DNA of 64,000 nt from Sphingobacteriaceae bacterium UBA6709. Lineage in GTDB: Bacteria > Bacteroidota > Bacteroidia > Sphingobacteriales > Sphingobacteriaceae. Location: contig DKIV01000044.1 of NCBI GenBank assembly GCA_002454425.1, forward strand, positions 5,403 to 69,402, read 5' to 3'. The notes under the pieces are model-generated. The model was not told the origin of the DNA. It saw only the letters and a program-made list of their open reading frames with translations, and ran no database searches. Made by a program: the position numbers and the translations under genes. Below are positions 27,301 to 35,655 of the stretch, in pieces (position 1 is the stretch's first letter; the number at the start of each line of letters is the position of its first letter).

Positions 27301-27663
27301 CAAAGTACCGCGGTATTAAGGCGCTGGCGTAATCCTGGCGACGAAACCGATATGCCGCGAGCCTTATATCGTCAGGGCTACAATTGGTTAGGATCTGACC
27401 GGTATGTTGAGAATGCTTCCTTCATTCGACTGAGACAGGTGACTCTGAGGTATATGATGAAAAGGGAATTGCTGAATAAGCTCGGCCTGAAAAATGGAAC
27501 ATTCTACTTGACAGCGGAAAATCTTTATACCTGGACAAACTATACAGGGCAGGATCCGGATGTATCCATCCGTGGAAATACTGATCCCTTCAGTTACGCT
27601 CAGGATAACAGCCTGACACCCCCAACCAAGAATTTCGTTGTGGGAGTAACCCTCGGATTTTAA
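24337..27663 (+). CDS. SusC/RagA-type TonB-linked outer-membrane transporter (pair 1)
   Basis: TonB-dependent glycan importer of about 1108 residues. It has a signal peptide ending at LMAQ, a carboxypeptidase-regulatory-like domain ('VRGKVIDKQDKRPIAGASV', about residues 40-125), a plug with 'NPLIVVDGMPFE' and 'EEITVLKDAASTAVWGARAANGV' (the SusC signature) and a 22-stranded-type barrel ending in phenylalanine ('VVGVTLGF'). There is no STN domain, so it probably does not signal to FecR. I took the ATG at 24337; the frame can be extended by two codons to a TTG. The start lies inside the end of the preceding FAS1 gene and the SusD partner follows after 17 bases. Confidence 0.95.
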   Translation: MQIKIYISIIIRQVLHGCKIMAVLLLLLWGPELMAQTAAQRVIVRGKVIDKQDKRPIAGASVVELDKDGRTVAGISTDMDGNFALRVTSLQARISVSFISYRTSVINLAGRASLTVSLDGSSKDLEDVIIRARKTTTTGGGLIIAERNITGAVTTVRGDDLKELSAASVDQALQGRMPGVDFGTTSGDPGAGMSIKIRGTASLTGNSNPLIVVDGMPFETTIPENFDFGSADSQGYAQLLNIAPTDIEEITVLKDAASTAVWGARAANGVLMIKTKRGVIGKPMISYNFRGTLNKQPRPIPLLSGDQFSMLVPEMVSNGGGLPLNRNTNKEFLYDPNDPYYYYNYSNNTNWIDQITQTGVIQDHNVSMRGGGQKAKYYASIGYLNSKGTTKGTALERITSRVNLDFTVSSRIRFSTDIGYTYSQNPGNFTDKIRDVAYQKMPNMSPYEYDEYGNMTPVYFSPLSNIQGTFGFDEKLRVTGTFNPLAMADQGFLNTQVQRVVPKFNLRYDIVPTWLLATFDLQFDINSSKTNTFLPQIATGRNFTESFVNRATDSDWDGFGVSSNFKLLFNPQLNHGHTLTSLFSIQTSDERGQTQTTLTSNSASSDLTDTSIPARVITGGLTSGFDQYRTIGFLLNAQYGYKDRYIINASARLDGNSRFGPNNRSGIFPAVSLRYRLAGEGGEPFMSKYKFIDDLSFRASYGHAGKAPGKNYLFYNNFGTFGWTYQGEAGVFPASLQLDNLRWETLVGKNLGFNIALFGNRLRLDAEIYKNTTRDLLFDKLQLPTYTGYNTLMFNVGTMDNKGWELLFNTIPLKTKNWTLSIDFNIAQNINTVRSVSEYYPRENNARIGENGKYKTYLQIGNPFGSFYGFKYLGVYRDEADTYARSADGEAIQGPNGQNIKMRFNYPATDYVFQPGDAKYEDLNHDGSIDYRDMVYLGNSIPKITGGFGFNLNYQGSWSIQTFFNYRQNYDLINGGKMNTTNMFGFNNQSTAVLRRWRNPGDETDMPRALYRQGYNWLGSDRYVENASFIRLRQVTLRYMMKRELLNKLGLKNGTFYLTAENLYTWTNYTGQDPDVSIRGNTDPFSYAQDNSLTPPTKNFVVGVTLGF

Positions 27664-27680
27664 CTAGATGAACGGAAGAG

Positions 27681-29189
27681 ATGAAAAAGAAGATATTTAT
27701 TGTAGTAATCGCTATGCTGGCATTGGTCAGCGGATCTTGTAATAAGTGGCTTGAGCTGAAGCCTCAGAATGGTATCACTGGTGGCGACTTTTGGAAAACA
27801 AAAGAGCAGCTGAATGCAGCGGTTGTAGGAATCTATGCCTCGCTGTTAGCCGAGCCTTTGGTTGCGAACTTATTCGTATGGGGGGAAGCCCGGGCGGATA
27901 TGTTGATGGCCACCACGACAACAACTATTGATCAGCAGAATCTGATGACCACCAATGTTTTAGCTAATAATGGCTATTCCAGTTGGGCCAGCATCTATTC
28001 AACTATTAATTATTGTAATATGGTGATTCAGCAAGGGTCATCAGTAAAAGAAAGCGACCCCACTTTAACAGAAGCCACGATGAACGCCTATTTGGGCGAG
28101 GCCTATGCTATACGGGGCTTGATGTACTTCTACATATTGCGTATCTGGGGAGAAGCACCTTTAAAACTGACTCCATCCTATACCGATGCGGATGTTGAAC
28201 GTATAGGAAAAAGCAGTAAGGAGGAGATCTATAATCAGATCATTTCAGATCTGGATTTTGCCGAAAAAAATGTTTTCGTTACCTACGGCAACAGCGATAA
28301 AGATAAAGGACGTGTGACTCGTTACACCGTAAATGCTATTCAGGCGGACGCTTTTCTCTGGATGGATGATTATCAGAATTGCGTAAATGCCTGTAATAAG
28401 GTTATCGCTTCAGGAAAATTCGGACTGATAACGGAAAGTACCCAAAGTCGTCTTTTCAGCATTCTGTATTACCAGGGAAATTCAAACGAAGCGATTTTTG
28501 AACTACAGTTCGATCAGCAAAAGCTCAACCCTTTTTATACTATGCTGTTCGACCCCAGAGGCTATCAGTTTGCGGCAAATTCCGTGGTTTCTGACAATAT
28601 CTATACTGTCGATATCAATAATCCCTTGAACTACGACTTTAGGGCCAATGGTTTTTCTTTTATCGCGGCCAACAACAATATCATTTGGAAATACGCAGGA
28701 ATTAACGCTGGACAGGGAGATGTGTTAGGCAGGCCAATTAATGATTATACGGCTCACTGGATCATGTACCGTTATGCTGACGTTCTTCTAATGAAGGCAG
28801 AAGCACTGAATTGGCTTGATCAGGGCGCCGAGTCCCTCAGTTTGGTGAAGACAGTCAGAGACCGGGCTCATGCCTTGCCTGCTACGGACGTTAATCCAGA
28901 TCCTTCCGATAAAGAAGGAATTGCGGAGTATATCCTTGATGAGCGGGCACGGGAGTTTTCGTTTGAAGGTAAGCGTTGGTTCGATGTGCTTCGAAATGCT
29001 AAGCGCAATAATTATGGTACCAGCCTTTTCAACAAGATGATTGATATCGTATTGGTCAACGCGCCGGGAAACAATCAACAGTCGGTACGCGCCAAATACC
29101 AGGATACTAATAGCCATTATCTTCCGGTAAATGCTGATGAGCTAATTCGTGGCGGCTCCTTATTGGTTCAGAACCCTTTTTATAAATAA
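27681..29189 (+). CDS. SusD/RagB-type glycan-binding lipoprotein (pair 1)
   Basis: Surface lipoprotein that caps the SusC pore and captures oligosaccharide; 502 residues. The lipobox gives Cys20 (VSGSC). Conserved SusD features include 'CNKWLELKPQ' after the lipid anchor, TPR-like helices with 'YLGEAYAIRGLMYFYILRIWGEAPL' and the C-terminal 'ILDERAREFSFEGKRWFDVLR' block. It follows SusC by 17 bases and precedes a second FAS1 gene by 15 bases. Confidence 0.95.
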   Translation: MKKKIFIVVIAMLALVSGSCNKWLELKPQNGITGGDFWKTKEQLNAAVVGIYASLLAEPLVANLFVWGEARADMLMATTTTTIDQQNLMTTNVLANNGYSSWASIYSTINYCNMVIQQGSSVKESDPTLTEATMNAYLGEAYAIRGLMYFYILRIWGEAPLKLTPSYTDADVERIGKSSKEEIYNQIISDLDFAEKNVFVTYGNSDKDKGRVTRYTVNAIQADAFLWMDDYQNCVNACNKVIASGKFGLITESTQSRLFSILYYQGNSNEAIFELQFDQQKLNPFYTMLFDPRGYQFAANSVVSDNIYTVDINNPLNYDFRANGFSFIAANNNIIWKYAGINAGQGDVLGRPINDYTAHWIMYRYADVLLMKAEALNWLDQGAESLSLVKTVRDRAHALPATDVNPDPSDKEGIAEYILDERAREFSFEGKRWFDVLRNAKRNNYGTSLFNKMIDIVLVNAPGNNQQSVRAKYQDTNSHYLPVNADELIRGGSLLVQNPFYK

Positions 29190-29204
29190 TGTAAATCCGA
29201 GTAT

Positions 29205-30890
29205 ATGAAAACAATAGTAAAACGTGTATTCAGACGCATTTTTGAAATCGCCTGTGCACTGGTGCTTATTACAGCGGCGTGTAAAAAGGATAACATCATT
29301 TATTCAACAACATCGGATGTTAATATTCTGGGTTATCTTGATGAAAATTCATCTACATATTCAGAGTTCAGGAAGGTCCTTACATTAACTAAAACTGCGG
29401 CTTTCCTTGGTGCTTATGGAGAATACACCGTGTTCGCTCCTACGAATGAGGCGATAAGTGCTTATCTGAAAGAGAAGGGTGCGGCTTCGGTAGAAGCTCT
29501 TGCTCCCGAGCAGCTTATGGATCTGGTGAAGTATCATATCATGGAGGATACGGTGGCTACCACTAAGTTTACTGATGGTAAGCTTCCCCGCCTGACAATG
29601 TATGGCCAGTATCTTATCACGGGGGTAAATAGCGCCGGAGGTTCAGCTAAGTTTACTGTAAACCGTAGCACGAATATCATCACCCCCAATATACGTACTG
29701 GTAACGGAATAATTCATGCTATCGATAAGGTGCTGGAGCCTGCTAACAAGACAATTGCGGAGATGGTTGCCGCGGATCCTCGCTTTTCAATCTTTAACCA
29801 GATGCTTAAGGAAACAGGATTTTTTGATACGCTGAATGTGCTACCTGTGAATAATACGAATCCTGATAGTACTAGAAGATGGCAGACGCTCATGGTTGAG
29901 AGTGATGAGGTGCTTGCCAGTGCGGGCTTTCCGACGTATGAAAGCTTGAAAGCTCGTTTGTGTAAGACAGGGAACCCTAAGAATCCGGCAGACAGTCTTT
30001 ACCTCTTTGCCGCCTATCACATACTGCCCGATATTAAATATCTGGCGGACATCGTCTCTGCAACTTCCCATAGCACCTTTGCTCCTTTTGAAGTGATCAC
30101 GACCAAGCAGCAACGCGATGAGATATTAGTAAACGACGATACATTTAATGGTATTCATGAACCCGGTGTAGGAATCAGCCGTCCATTGAGTGATAACTCT
30201 GCCAGTAACGGGGTGCTGCATGTTATAGGAGGGCATTTCGGAATAAAGGTGCGAAGTCCTTACGGGGTGTATTTTGATGTTACCGATCAGCCTGAGTTAA
30301 TGTCGCAGCCTGCATTTAACGGCGGTGTGATTAACGGTATCGCTAAGCTCGCCGGTGTACGTTGGGAGAGCGGTTACACGATTAATTATCAGGGAAATGC
30401 GGGTGCCGGACACTTTAAGGGTAACCGCTTCATGATTCCATTTGCAGGTAACCCCTCTACCAAACGCGCCCACTGGTTTGAATTCGACACACCTTTGATT
30501 GTTAGAGGAAGGTATAAAGTATGGGTAAGTTACAGAACAAATACCAGGTCGCCCTTGGCGCAGGTATATGTCGATGGAAATCCCCTGGCAAGAATTATAA
30601 ATTTCGCTGAATATGGCATCAGGAATGTAAGCGACTCAGAAATGGAAGCGCTGGGCTTCAAGTGGCATACAGAGCAGACGGGAAGTTCAAATTATGTTTG
30701 TCGTTATCTGGGCACCCTTGATATCGCGACCACAGATAAACATGTGATCCGATTTGAAGGAATCGGAACAGGTGCCGGCGACGGGAATGGTACCTGGATT
30801 GATATGGTTCATTTCATTCCTGCTGATATGGATCAGTTATGGCCACGCTTCCATACCAATGGAACCATTATTCAAAAACCTACTAACTAG
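29205..30890 (+). CDS. FAS1 lipoprotein with C-terminal beta-sandwich domain
   Basis: Lipoprotein of 561 residues, Cys26 in the lipobox (ITAAC). Two FAS1 domains are visible: residues about 40-185 ('YTVFAPTNEAISAYL' and 'GNGIIHAIDKVLEP') and about 186-350 ('LYLFAAYHIL' and 'NGVLHVIGGHFG'). After residue 384 comes a different, all-beta domain with 'GRYKVWVSYR' near residue 434 and 'TWIDMVHFIPAD' near 530, resembling carbohydrate-binding sandwich domains. A related domain ends the next protein. The gene sits between SusD and another FAS1 gene with short gaps. Glycan binding at the surface is inferred. Confidence 0.83.
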   Translation: MKTIVKRVFRRIFEIACALVLITAACKKDNIIYSTTSDVNILGYLDENSSTYSEFRKVLTLTKTAAFLGAYGEYTVFAPTNEAISAYLKEKGAASVEALAPEQLMDLVKYHIMEDTVATTKFTDGKLPRLTMYGQYLITGVNSAGGSAKFTVNRSTNIITPNIRTGNGIIHAIDKVLEPANKTIAEMVAADPRFSIFNQMLKETGFFDTLNVLPVNNTNPDSTRRWQTLMVESDEVLASAGFPTYESLKARLCKTGNPKNPADSLYLFAAYHILPDIKYLADIVSATSHSTFAPFEVITTKQQRDEILVNDDTFNGIHEPGVGISRPLSDNSASNGVLHVIGGHFGIKVRSPYGVYFDVTDQPELMSQPAFNGGVINGIAKLAGVRWESGYTINYQGNAGAGHFKGNRFMIPFAGNPSTKRAHWFEFDTPLIVRGRYKVWVSYRTNTRSPLAQVYVDGNPLARIINFAEYGIRNVSDSEMEALGFKWHTEQTGSSNYVCRYLGTLDIATTDKHVIRFEGIGTGAGDGNGTWIDMVHFIPADMDQLWPRFHTNGTIIQKPTN

Positions 30891-30898
30891 AAGCTATC

Positions 30899-32410
30899 AT
30901 GATGAGATTCAGATATATTTTAATAATGATGGTAGTCCTTGCAGCTGCGATGTCGGCATGCAAGGATGCCTGGGATGATCATACCGAAATTAAGAACCCT
31001 GTGCTCGCAGGGAACTTGATGGATCTGATTGACAGCAAACCTGAGCTTTCTAAGTTCAGAGACCTGCTGATAAAAACGGGATATGATAAGGTGTTGCAAT
31101 CTTCTAAATCCTTTACGGTGTGGGCCCCTGATAACAGTGATTTCGATAATGTTCTGCAAGCCAGTGGTGCTCAGTCGGCAGACTCCCTGATGAAGAACTT
31201 CGTCGCTTATCACGTCGCTTCACAGGCTTATTTTACAACCAGTACCGCCGATACTACTATGCGTATTATATCCCTCAAGGGAAAGCCATTGGAGTTTACA
31301 GCCTCTACGGTTGAGAATGCTGCGATAAAGGAGAAGGATCTGTATACCGGCAACGGGGTTCTTCACGTAATAAATCATCCGCTGATCGCTGAGAAAAACA
31401 TATGGGAGATCTTTCAGGCATTGCCTGCTGGTTCGCAGCAGGACTTCATTAATAGTTGGTCTGTCAGGGAATTTGATTTGGAAAATTCAAAGCAAATAGG
31501 CGTAAACGATCAGGGACTACCTGTTTATGATAGCGTGTTTACGGTAACCAACGGTTATATCAAGAATGTAGCGCGTTTGGATAATGAGCAACGTCAATAT
31601 ACCTATTTTGTATTAGAGGATAATTTGTATGCCACGGAGTTTGAAAAGTTGAAACCCTTTTATAATGATTCAACGGCGCGGGCCACGATGCGTGGAGCGG
31701 CTTTCGGAACAGTAAAAGACCTCGCTATTGTTGGTAAGGCATACGATGCTGATCATTTACCGGCCTTCTTCTACAGCAATGATAGCGTAAAGTTCTCGGT
31801 TTCAAAGGGCGATATCGTGCAAAGCTATCCCGCAAGCAATGGAATTGTTCACGTGTTACGCGCGTTGCATTATGAGATGATTGATAAGATTAAGCCTATT
31901 AAGGTTGAAGGCGAGAATTACAGTCAGGTGGAACCCGCTACGATTGCGCTGACTCGCCGCACCAGGAGAGCTCCTGATGGAACAATCTTAAGAGACATCA
32001 TGAATAACACCCATACAACCAATGGCGTATGGGTGAGATTTTCGGCTAACGTCTATTCCGGCAGGTACAAGGTTTACTGGCGAATGATTCGCGACTTCTC
32101 GCTGACACCAGCCGCAGGAGCAACGGATATTGTTCACTTTCCGCAGAAGGTAACATGGAATGAGCCCTGGAAGCTTAAGGAAGGTGAAGTGTTCGATCCG
32201 CTGGCCTCAACAGGATTCGGATATATTCAGGAGTCCTTTATAAAAAACGCTGACAATACATTCGCTCCCAATTATAATGAAGTTTACCTGGGTGAAATGT
32301 CTGTAGAAAGGCAAGGATATATCAATCTATATCTTGTTGCCAATCGGGTTACTACAGCGGTGCAGAATTCATTGCTGCTTGATTACCTAAGGCTTGAGCC
32401 AATTTATTAA
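30899..32410 (+). CDS. FAS1 lipoprotein with C-terminal beta-sandwich domain
   Basis: Lipoprotein of 503 residues, Cys21 in the lipobox (AMSAC). The first FAS1 domain (about residues 35-165) shows 'FTVWAPDNSDFDNVL' and 'GNGVLHVINHPLI'; a second, more diverged one (about 166-325) ends with 'SNGIVHVLRALHYE'. From about residue 330 an all-beta domain begins at 'IKVEGENYSQ', with 'GRYKVYWRMIR' near 388 and 'LLLDYLRLEPIY' at the very end. This parallels the tail of the previous protein. It starts 8 bases after that gene and the second SusC follows after 17 bases. An alternative start one codon later (30902) is equally good. Confidence 0.83.
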   Translation: MMRFRYILIMMVVLAAAMSACKDAWDDHTEIKNPVLAGNLMDLIDSKPELSKFRDLLIKTGYDKVLQSSKSFTVWAPDNSDFDNVLQASGAQSADSLMKNFVAYHVASQAYFTTSTADTTMRIISLKGKPLEFTASTVENAAIKEKDLYTGNGVLHVINHPLIAEKNIWEIFQALPAGSQQDFINSWSVREFDLENSKQIGVNDQGLPVYDSVFTVTNGYIKNVARLDNEQRQYTYFVLEDNLYATEFEKLKPFYNDSTARATMRGAAFGTVKDLAIVGKAYDADHLPAFFYSNDSVKFSVSKGDIVQSYPASNGIVHVLRALHYEMIDKIKPIKVEGENYSQVEPATIALTRRTRRAPDGTILRDIMNNTHTTNGVWVRFSANVYSGRYKVYWRMIRDFSLTPAAGATDIVHFPQKVTWNEPWKLKEGEVFDPLASTGFGYIQESFIKNADNTFAPNYNEVYLGEMSVERQGYINLYLVANRVTTAVQNSLLLDYLRLEPIY

Positions 32411-32427
32411 CCCTGGATTATAACGAC

Positions 32428-35400
32428 ATGAATTATAAAAATAGAATAAGACAATTCAGAAAGGCAACCATGCTGGGTGTTGTGTTATCCACCACTATTT
32501 ACTCGGCATCATATGCTCAGCAGAATACCCCCGTTTCTCCTCCGGCGAAAAAGGAAACAAAGCAACAGATTACAGTGCAAGGGGTAGTTTGGGATGCTGC
32601 TACTAAAAAAGTACTGGCGGGCGTGAGCGTAAGTGTCGGAAATTACTCTACCGCCTTCACTGACGATAAGGGTCGCTTCCGTTTAATAGCTCCTGACAAA
32701 AATGCCGTGGTAACTGTTGCAAACGAGGGTTACCACACGAAGTCGGTACCGGTGCTCCCAGGCAGCAAGATGGAGATCTATCTTTTTGCTGACGATTATG
32801 TATCGCAATATAATCAGATACGGTTGCCATACGCTACCTATTCTAATGCCAGAAGTCCCTTTGCGGTAACTTCCGTTAACCTTCAAGGAGGCTGGTCGAC
32901 AAACGCTGAAACTCCCGACACTTATTTGCAAGGGCAGGTATCAGGCTTAAACGTGGTACGGCGCTCTGGTACTCCGGGTATTGGCGCGAATATGTTCCTG
33001 CGAGGCTATTCCTCACTGGCAGCAACCAATCAGCCGCTCGTTGTTGTGGATGGTGTGATTTATGATACCGGATTTTATGGAAGTTCCATTATCTCTGGTA
33101 ACGTCGACAACCCGCTTACTTTCATTGATCCAAAGGATATAGACAACATTACCGTGTTGAAAGACGGTGGTACGATGTACGGCACAAAAGGAGCAAATGG
33201 CGTAGTATTGATTTCTACGATAAGAGCCAAAGATGTAGCTACAAAAATTGATTTTGCGGCATATGGGGGTATAAACTCTCCTCCCGCTAATATTCCACTT
33301 ATGAACGCTTCGCAATATCGGGTATATCTCTCTGATATGTTGCAAAGCCGTGGCTGGTCATCCTCGATGATTGCGATGCAACCTTATATGAAGGATGATC
33401 AGAACGAGCAATACTACGTTTACCACAATGATACAGATTGGCAATCGAAGGTTTTAAAAAGTAGTGTTAATCAGAACTATTATCTTAAGGTAACAGGAGG
33501 TGATGACATCGCTACCTACGGCTTATCAGTCGGCTATATCGATAATAAAGGAATTATCGATAATACTAACAGCCGCAAATACCACACTCGTTTTAATGGC
33601 GACTTAAAGCTGGGATCCAAGCTGAATGGAAATGTAAGCTTGTCGTTTATGGATAATGATCAGGTTTTACGCAATGGTGGGAATGCCCCTCAGACAAATC
33701 CGATTTATCTTGCGGCGATAAAAGCGCCCTTTCTCACTACTCATGAAGTGAATGAACAAGGCGTTGTTTCTCCAAACTTCGCGGATAAGGATATCTTTGG
33801 GATAGGTAATCCTATGGTTGCAACCTATGACGTTGTAGGAAAGAACAGAAACTATCGCTTTTTGGGGATCGCTGGTTTAGATTATACTTTTAATCCACAA
33901 TGGAAACTTGCTACAACCATTGGCGTTACCTATAATAAGACGCGGGAAAATTTCTTCTATCCGGAGAAAGGTTTGGCGCATGACTCGCTCTCTACAGCAG
34001 CGATAAGAAACCAGTCGGGAACAAACGTTGCACGCCTCCTTCAGATCAATAGCGACACCAGGCTTTCCTTTAATAAAACATTTGCCAATAGAAGTAGCCT
34101 GTCTTCTAACCTCGGCATTCGCTATAGTTCCTCGGAATCAGAGAGTGACTTCGGCTATGGATTCAATTCGGCGACAGACGATTTGATATCTGTTGATCAG
34201 GGTGTTGGCGCCTTGAGACAGATTTCAGGAAGCTTGGGGTCCAGCAGATGGCTAAACACCTATTTCAATGTAGATTACAATCTGCAAAATAAATACTACC
34301 TGTCTTTTAACGCTGCGCTTGATGGTTCTTCCAGATTTGGAAAAGATGCTAACGGAGGACTTAAAATATCAGGGAATCAATTTGCATTCATGCCTTCACT
34401 GGCAGGAGCGTGGTTGCTATCCTCCGAGGATTTTCTTAAGGACAGTAAGTTTGTGGATCTGCTGAAAGTGCGTGCCAGTTACTCTGTGGCTGGAAATGAT
34501 GATATAGGCAATTATACAGCGCGCAGGTATTACGTGTCTCAGAATCTGTTAGGTATGCAGGGACTTATCGTTGGAAACATTGGCAACACCGGACTTAAGT
34601 GGGAAAGCGTTCATAAAGCGAATATTGGCTTTGATCTGGCTGTATTGCGCGAACGCCTGAATATTAGTTTTGATGCCTACTCGAATGTCACTAAAGATAT
34701 GATTTCCTGGCAGGACATCGCTACAGAAGCGGGACTAAAACAGGTGTTGACAAACGGAGGGGAGATGACTGCTAAAGGATTCGAGTTGAGTGTCAATGGT
34801 CGTCTGATTAATAGCGCATTCAAATGGGACATGGGCCTCAGTATTGCCAAATACAAAAACAAGGTCACAGCATTGCCCGGAAACAGCATGATCAGCTCTT
34901 TTGGAGGGGCTACGTTTATTACGCAGGTGGGCAGTGCTCCGAATCTTTTCTATGGTTACAGAACTGCAGGCGTATTCGCGGGTGCGGAACAGGCCGCGCA
35001 GGCCAATCAGTTTACAACATTGGCATCGGGTGAAGTCAGACAATATGCAGCAGGGGATGTTTTCTTCCAGAACAATTTTGATGATGCGGAAGACGTAGCG
35101 GAAGGAAGAAAGTATATTAATGATAAAGATCGGGTGGTAATCGGCAATCCCAATCCTGACTTTACTGGTACCGTAACAAATACCTTTAAATGGCAAGGAT
35201 TTACCCTTAACGCCTTGTTCACTTTTAGTAGTGGAAATGACGTGTACAACGGACCTCGTTCAATGTATGAAAGGCAATCGGGGATTGAAAATCAAACCGT
35301 AGCTGTATTAAATAGATGGAGAAGTGAGGGCCAGCAAACTGCAACTCCAAAACTTGCCTGGGGCGACCCAATGGGCAATAGCCGGTTTTCAGATCGCTGG

Positions 35401-35646
35401 ATAGAAGATGGTTCTTATTTCAGACTACGTACACTGAATCTGTCATATGACTTACAGTTTAAAAAACCGAAGTTGTTTAAGTATATGACTCTGTATGTAA
35501 GCTCAAACAACCTGTTTACTCTAACGAAGTACAAAGGCTATGACCCGGAGTTTAGTGCCGGCCCGGGCATCTATGCCCAGGGGGTAGATACAGGCCTTCA
35601 GCCTTTATACAAGTCGACTCAGCTAGGAATTAGGGTAGGTTTATAA
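32428..35646 (+). CDS. SusC/RagA-type TonB-linked outer-membrane transporter (pair 2)
   Basis: TonB-dependent importer of 1072 residues. A signal peptide ends at SYAQ; then come a carboxypeptidase-regulatory-like domain ('VQGVVWDAATKKVLAGVSV'), a plug with 'QPLVVVDGVIYD' and a variant SusC signature 'NITVLKDGGTMYGTKGANGVVLIS' (shorter than the usual LKDA(S/T)A.YG form), and a full barrel. No STN domain is present. The SusD partner follows after 9 bases. Its sequence differs clearly from pair 1, so it probably takes a different glycan or chain length rather than being a recent duplicate. Confidence 0.94.
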   Translation: MNYKNRIRQFRKATMLGVVLSTTIYSASYAQQNTPVSPPAKKETKQQITVQGVVWDAATKKVLAGVSVSVGNYSTAFTDDKGRFRLIAPDKNAVVTVANEGYHTKSVPVLPGSKMEIYLFADDYVSQYNQIRLPYATYSNARSPFAVTSVNLQGGWSTNAETPDTYLQGQVSGLNVVRRSGTPGIGANMFLRGYSSLAATNQPLVVVDGVIYDTGFYGSSIISGNVDNPLTFIDPKDIDNITVLKDGGTMYGTKGANGVVLISTIRAKDVATKIDFAAYGGINSPPANIPLMNASQYRVYLSDMLQSRGWSSSMIAMQPYMKDDQNEQYYVYHNDTDWQSKVLKSSVNQNYYLKVTGGDDIATYGLSVGYIDNKGIIDNTNSRKYHTRFNGDLKLGSKLNGNVSLSFMDNDQVLRNGGNAPQTNPIYLAAIKAPFLTTHEVNEQGVVSPNFADKDIFGIGNPMVATYDVVGKNRNYRFLGIAGLDYTFNPQWKLATTIGVTYNKTRENFFYPEKGLAHDSLSTAAIRNQSGTNVARLLQINSDTRLSFNKTFANRSSLSSNLGIRYSSSESESDFGYGFNSATDDLISVDQGVGALRQISGSLGSSRWLNTYFNVDYNLQNKYYLSFNAALDGSSRFGKDANGGLKISGNQFAFMPSLAGAWLLSSEDFLKDSKFVDLLKVRASYSVAGNDDIGNYTARRYYVSQNLLGMQGLIVGNIGNTGLKWESVHKANIGFDLAVLRERLNISFDAYSNVTKDMISWQDIATEAGLKQVLTNGGEMTAKGFELSVNGRLINSAFKWDMGLSIAKYKNKVTALPGNSMISSFGGATFITQVGSAPNLFYGYRTAGVFAGAEQAAQANQFTTLASGEVRQYAAGDVFFQNNFDDAEDVAEGRKYINDKDRVVIGNPNPDFTGTVTNTFKWQGFTLNALFTFSSGNDVYNGPRSMYERQSGIENQTVAVLNRWRSEGQQTATPKLAWGDPMGNSRFSDRWIEDGSYFRLRTLNLSYDLQFKKPKLFKYMTLYVSSNNLFTLTKYKGYDPEFSAGPGIYAQGVDTGLQPLYKSTQLGIRVGL

Positions 35647-35655
35647 CTAGACGTA

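Noticed and set aside
24337..35646. The two FAS1-linked SusCD pairs as a recent tandem duplication
   Set aside because: The SusC and SusD proteins of the two pairs differ throughout, including the SusC signature region, so no recent duplication is visible.
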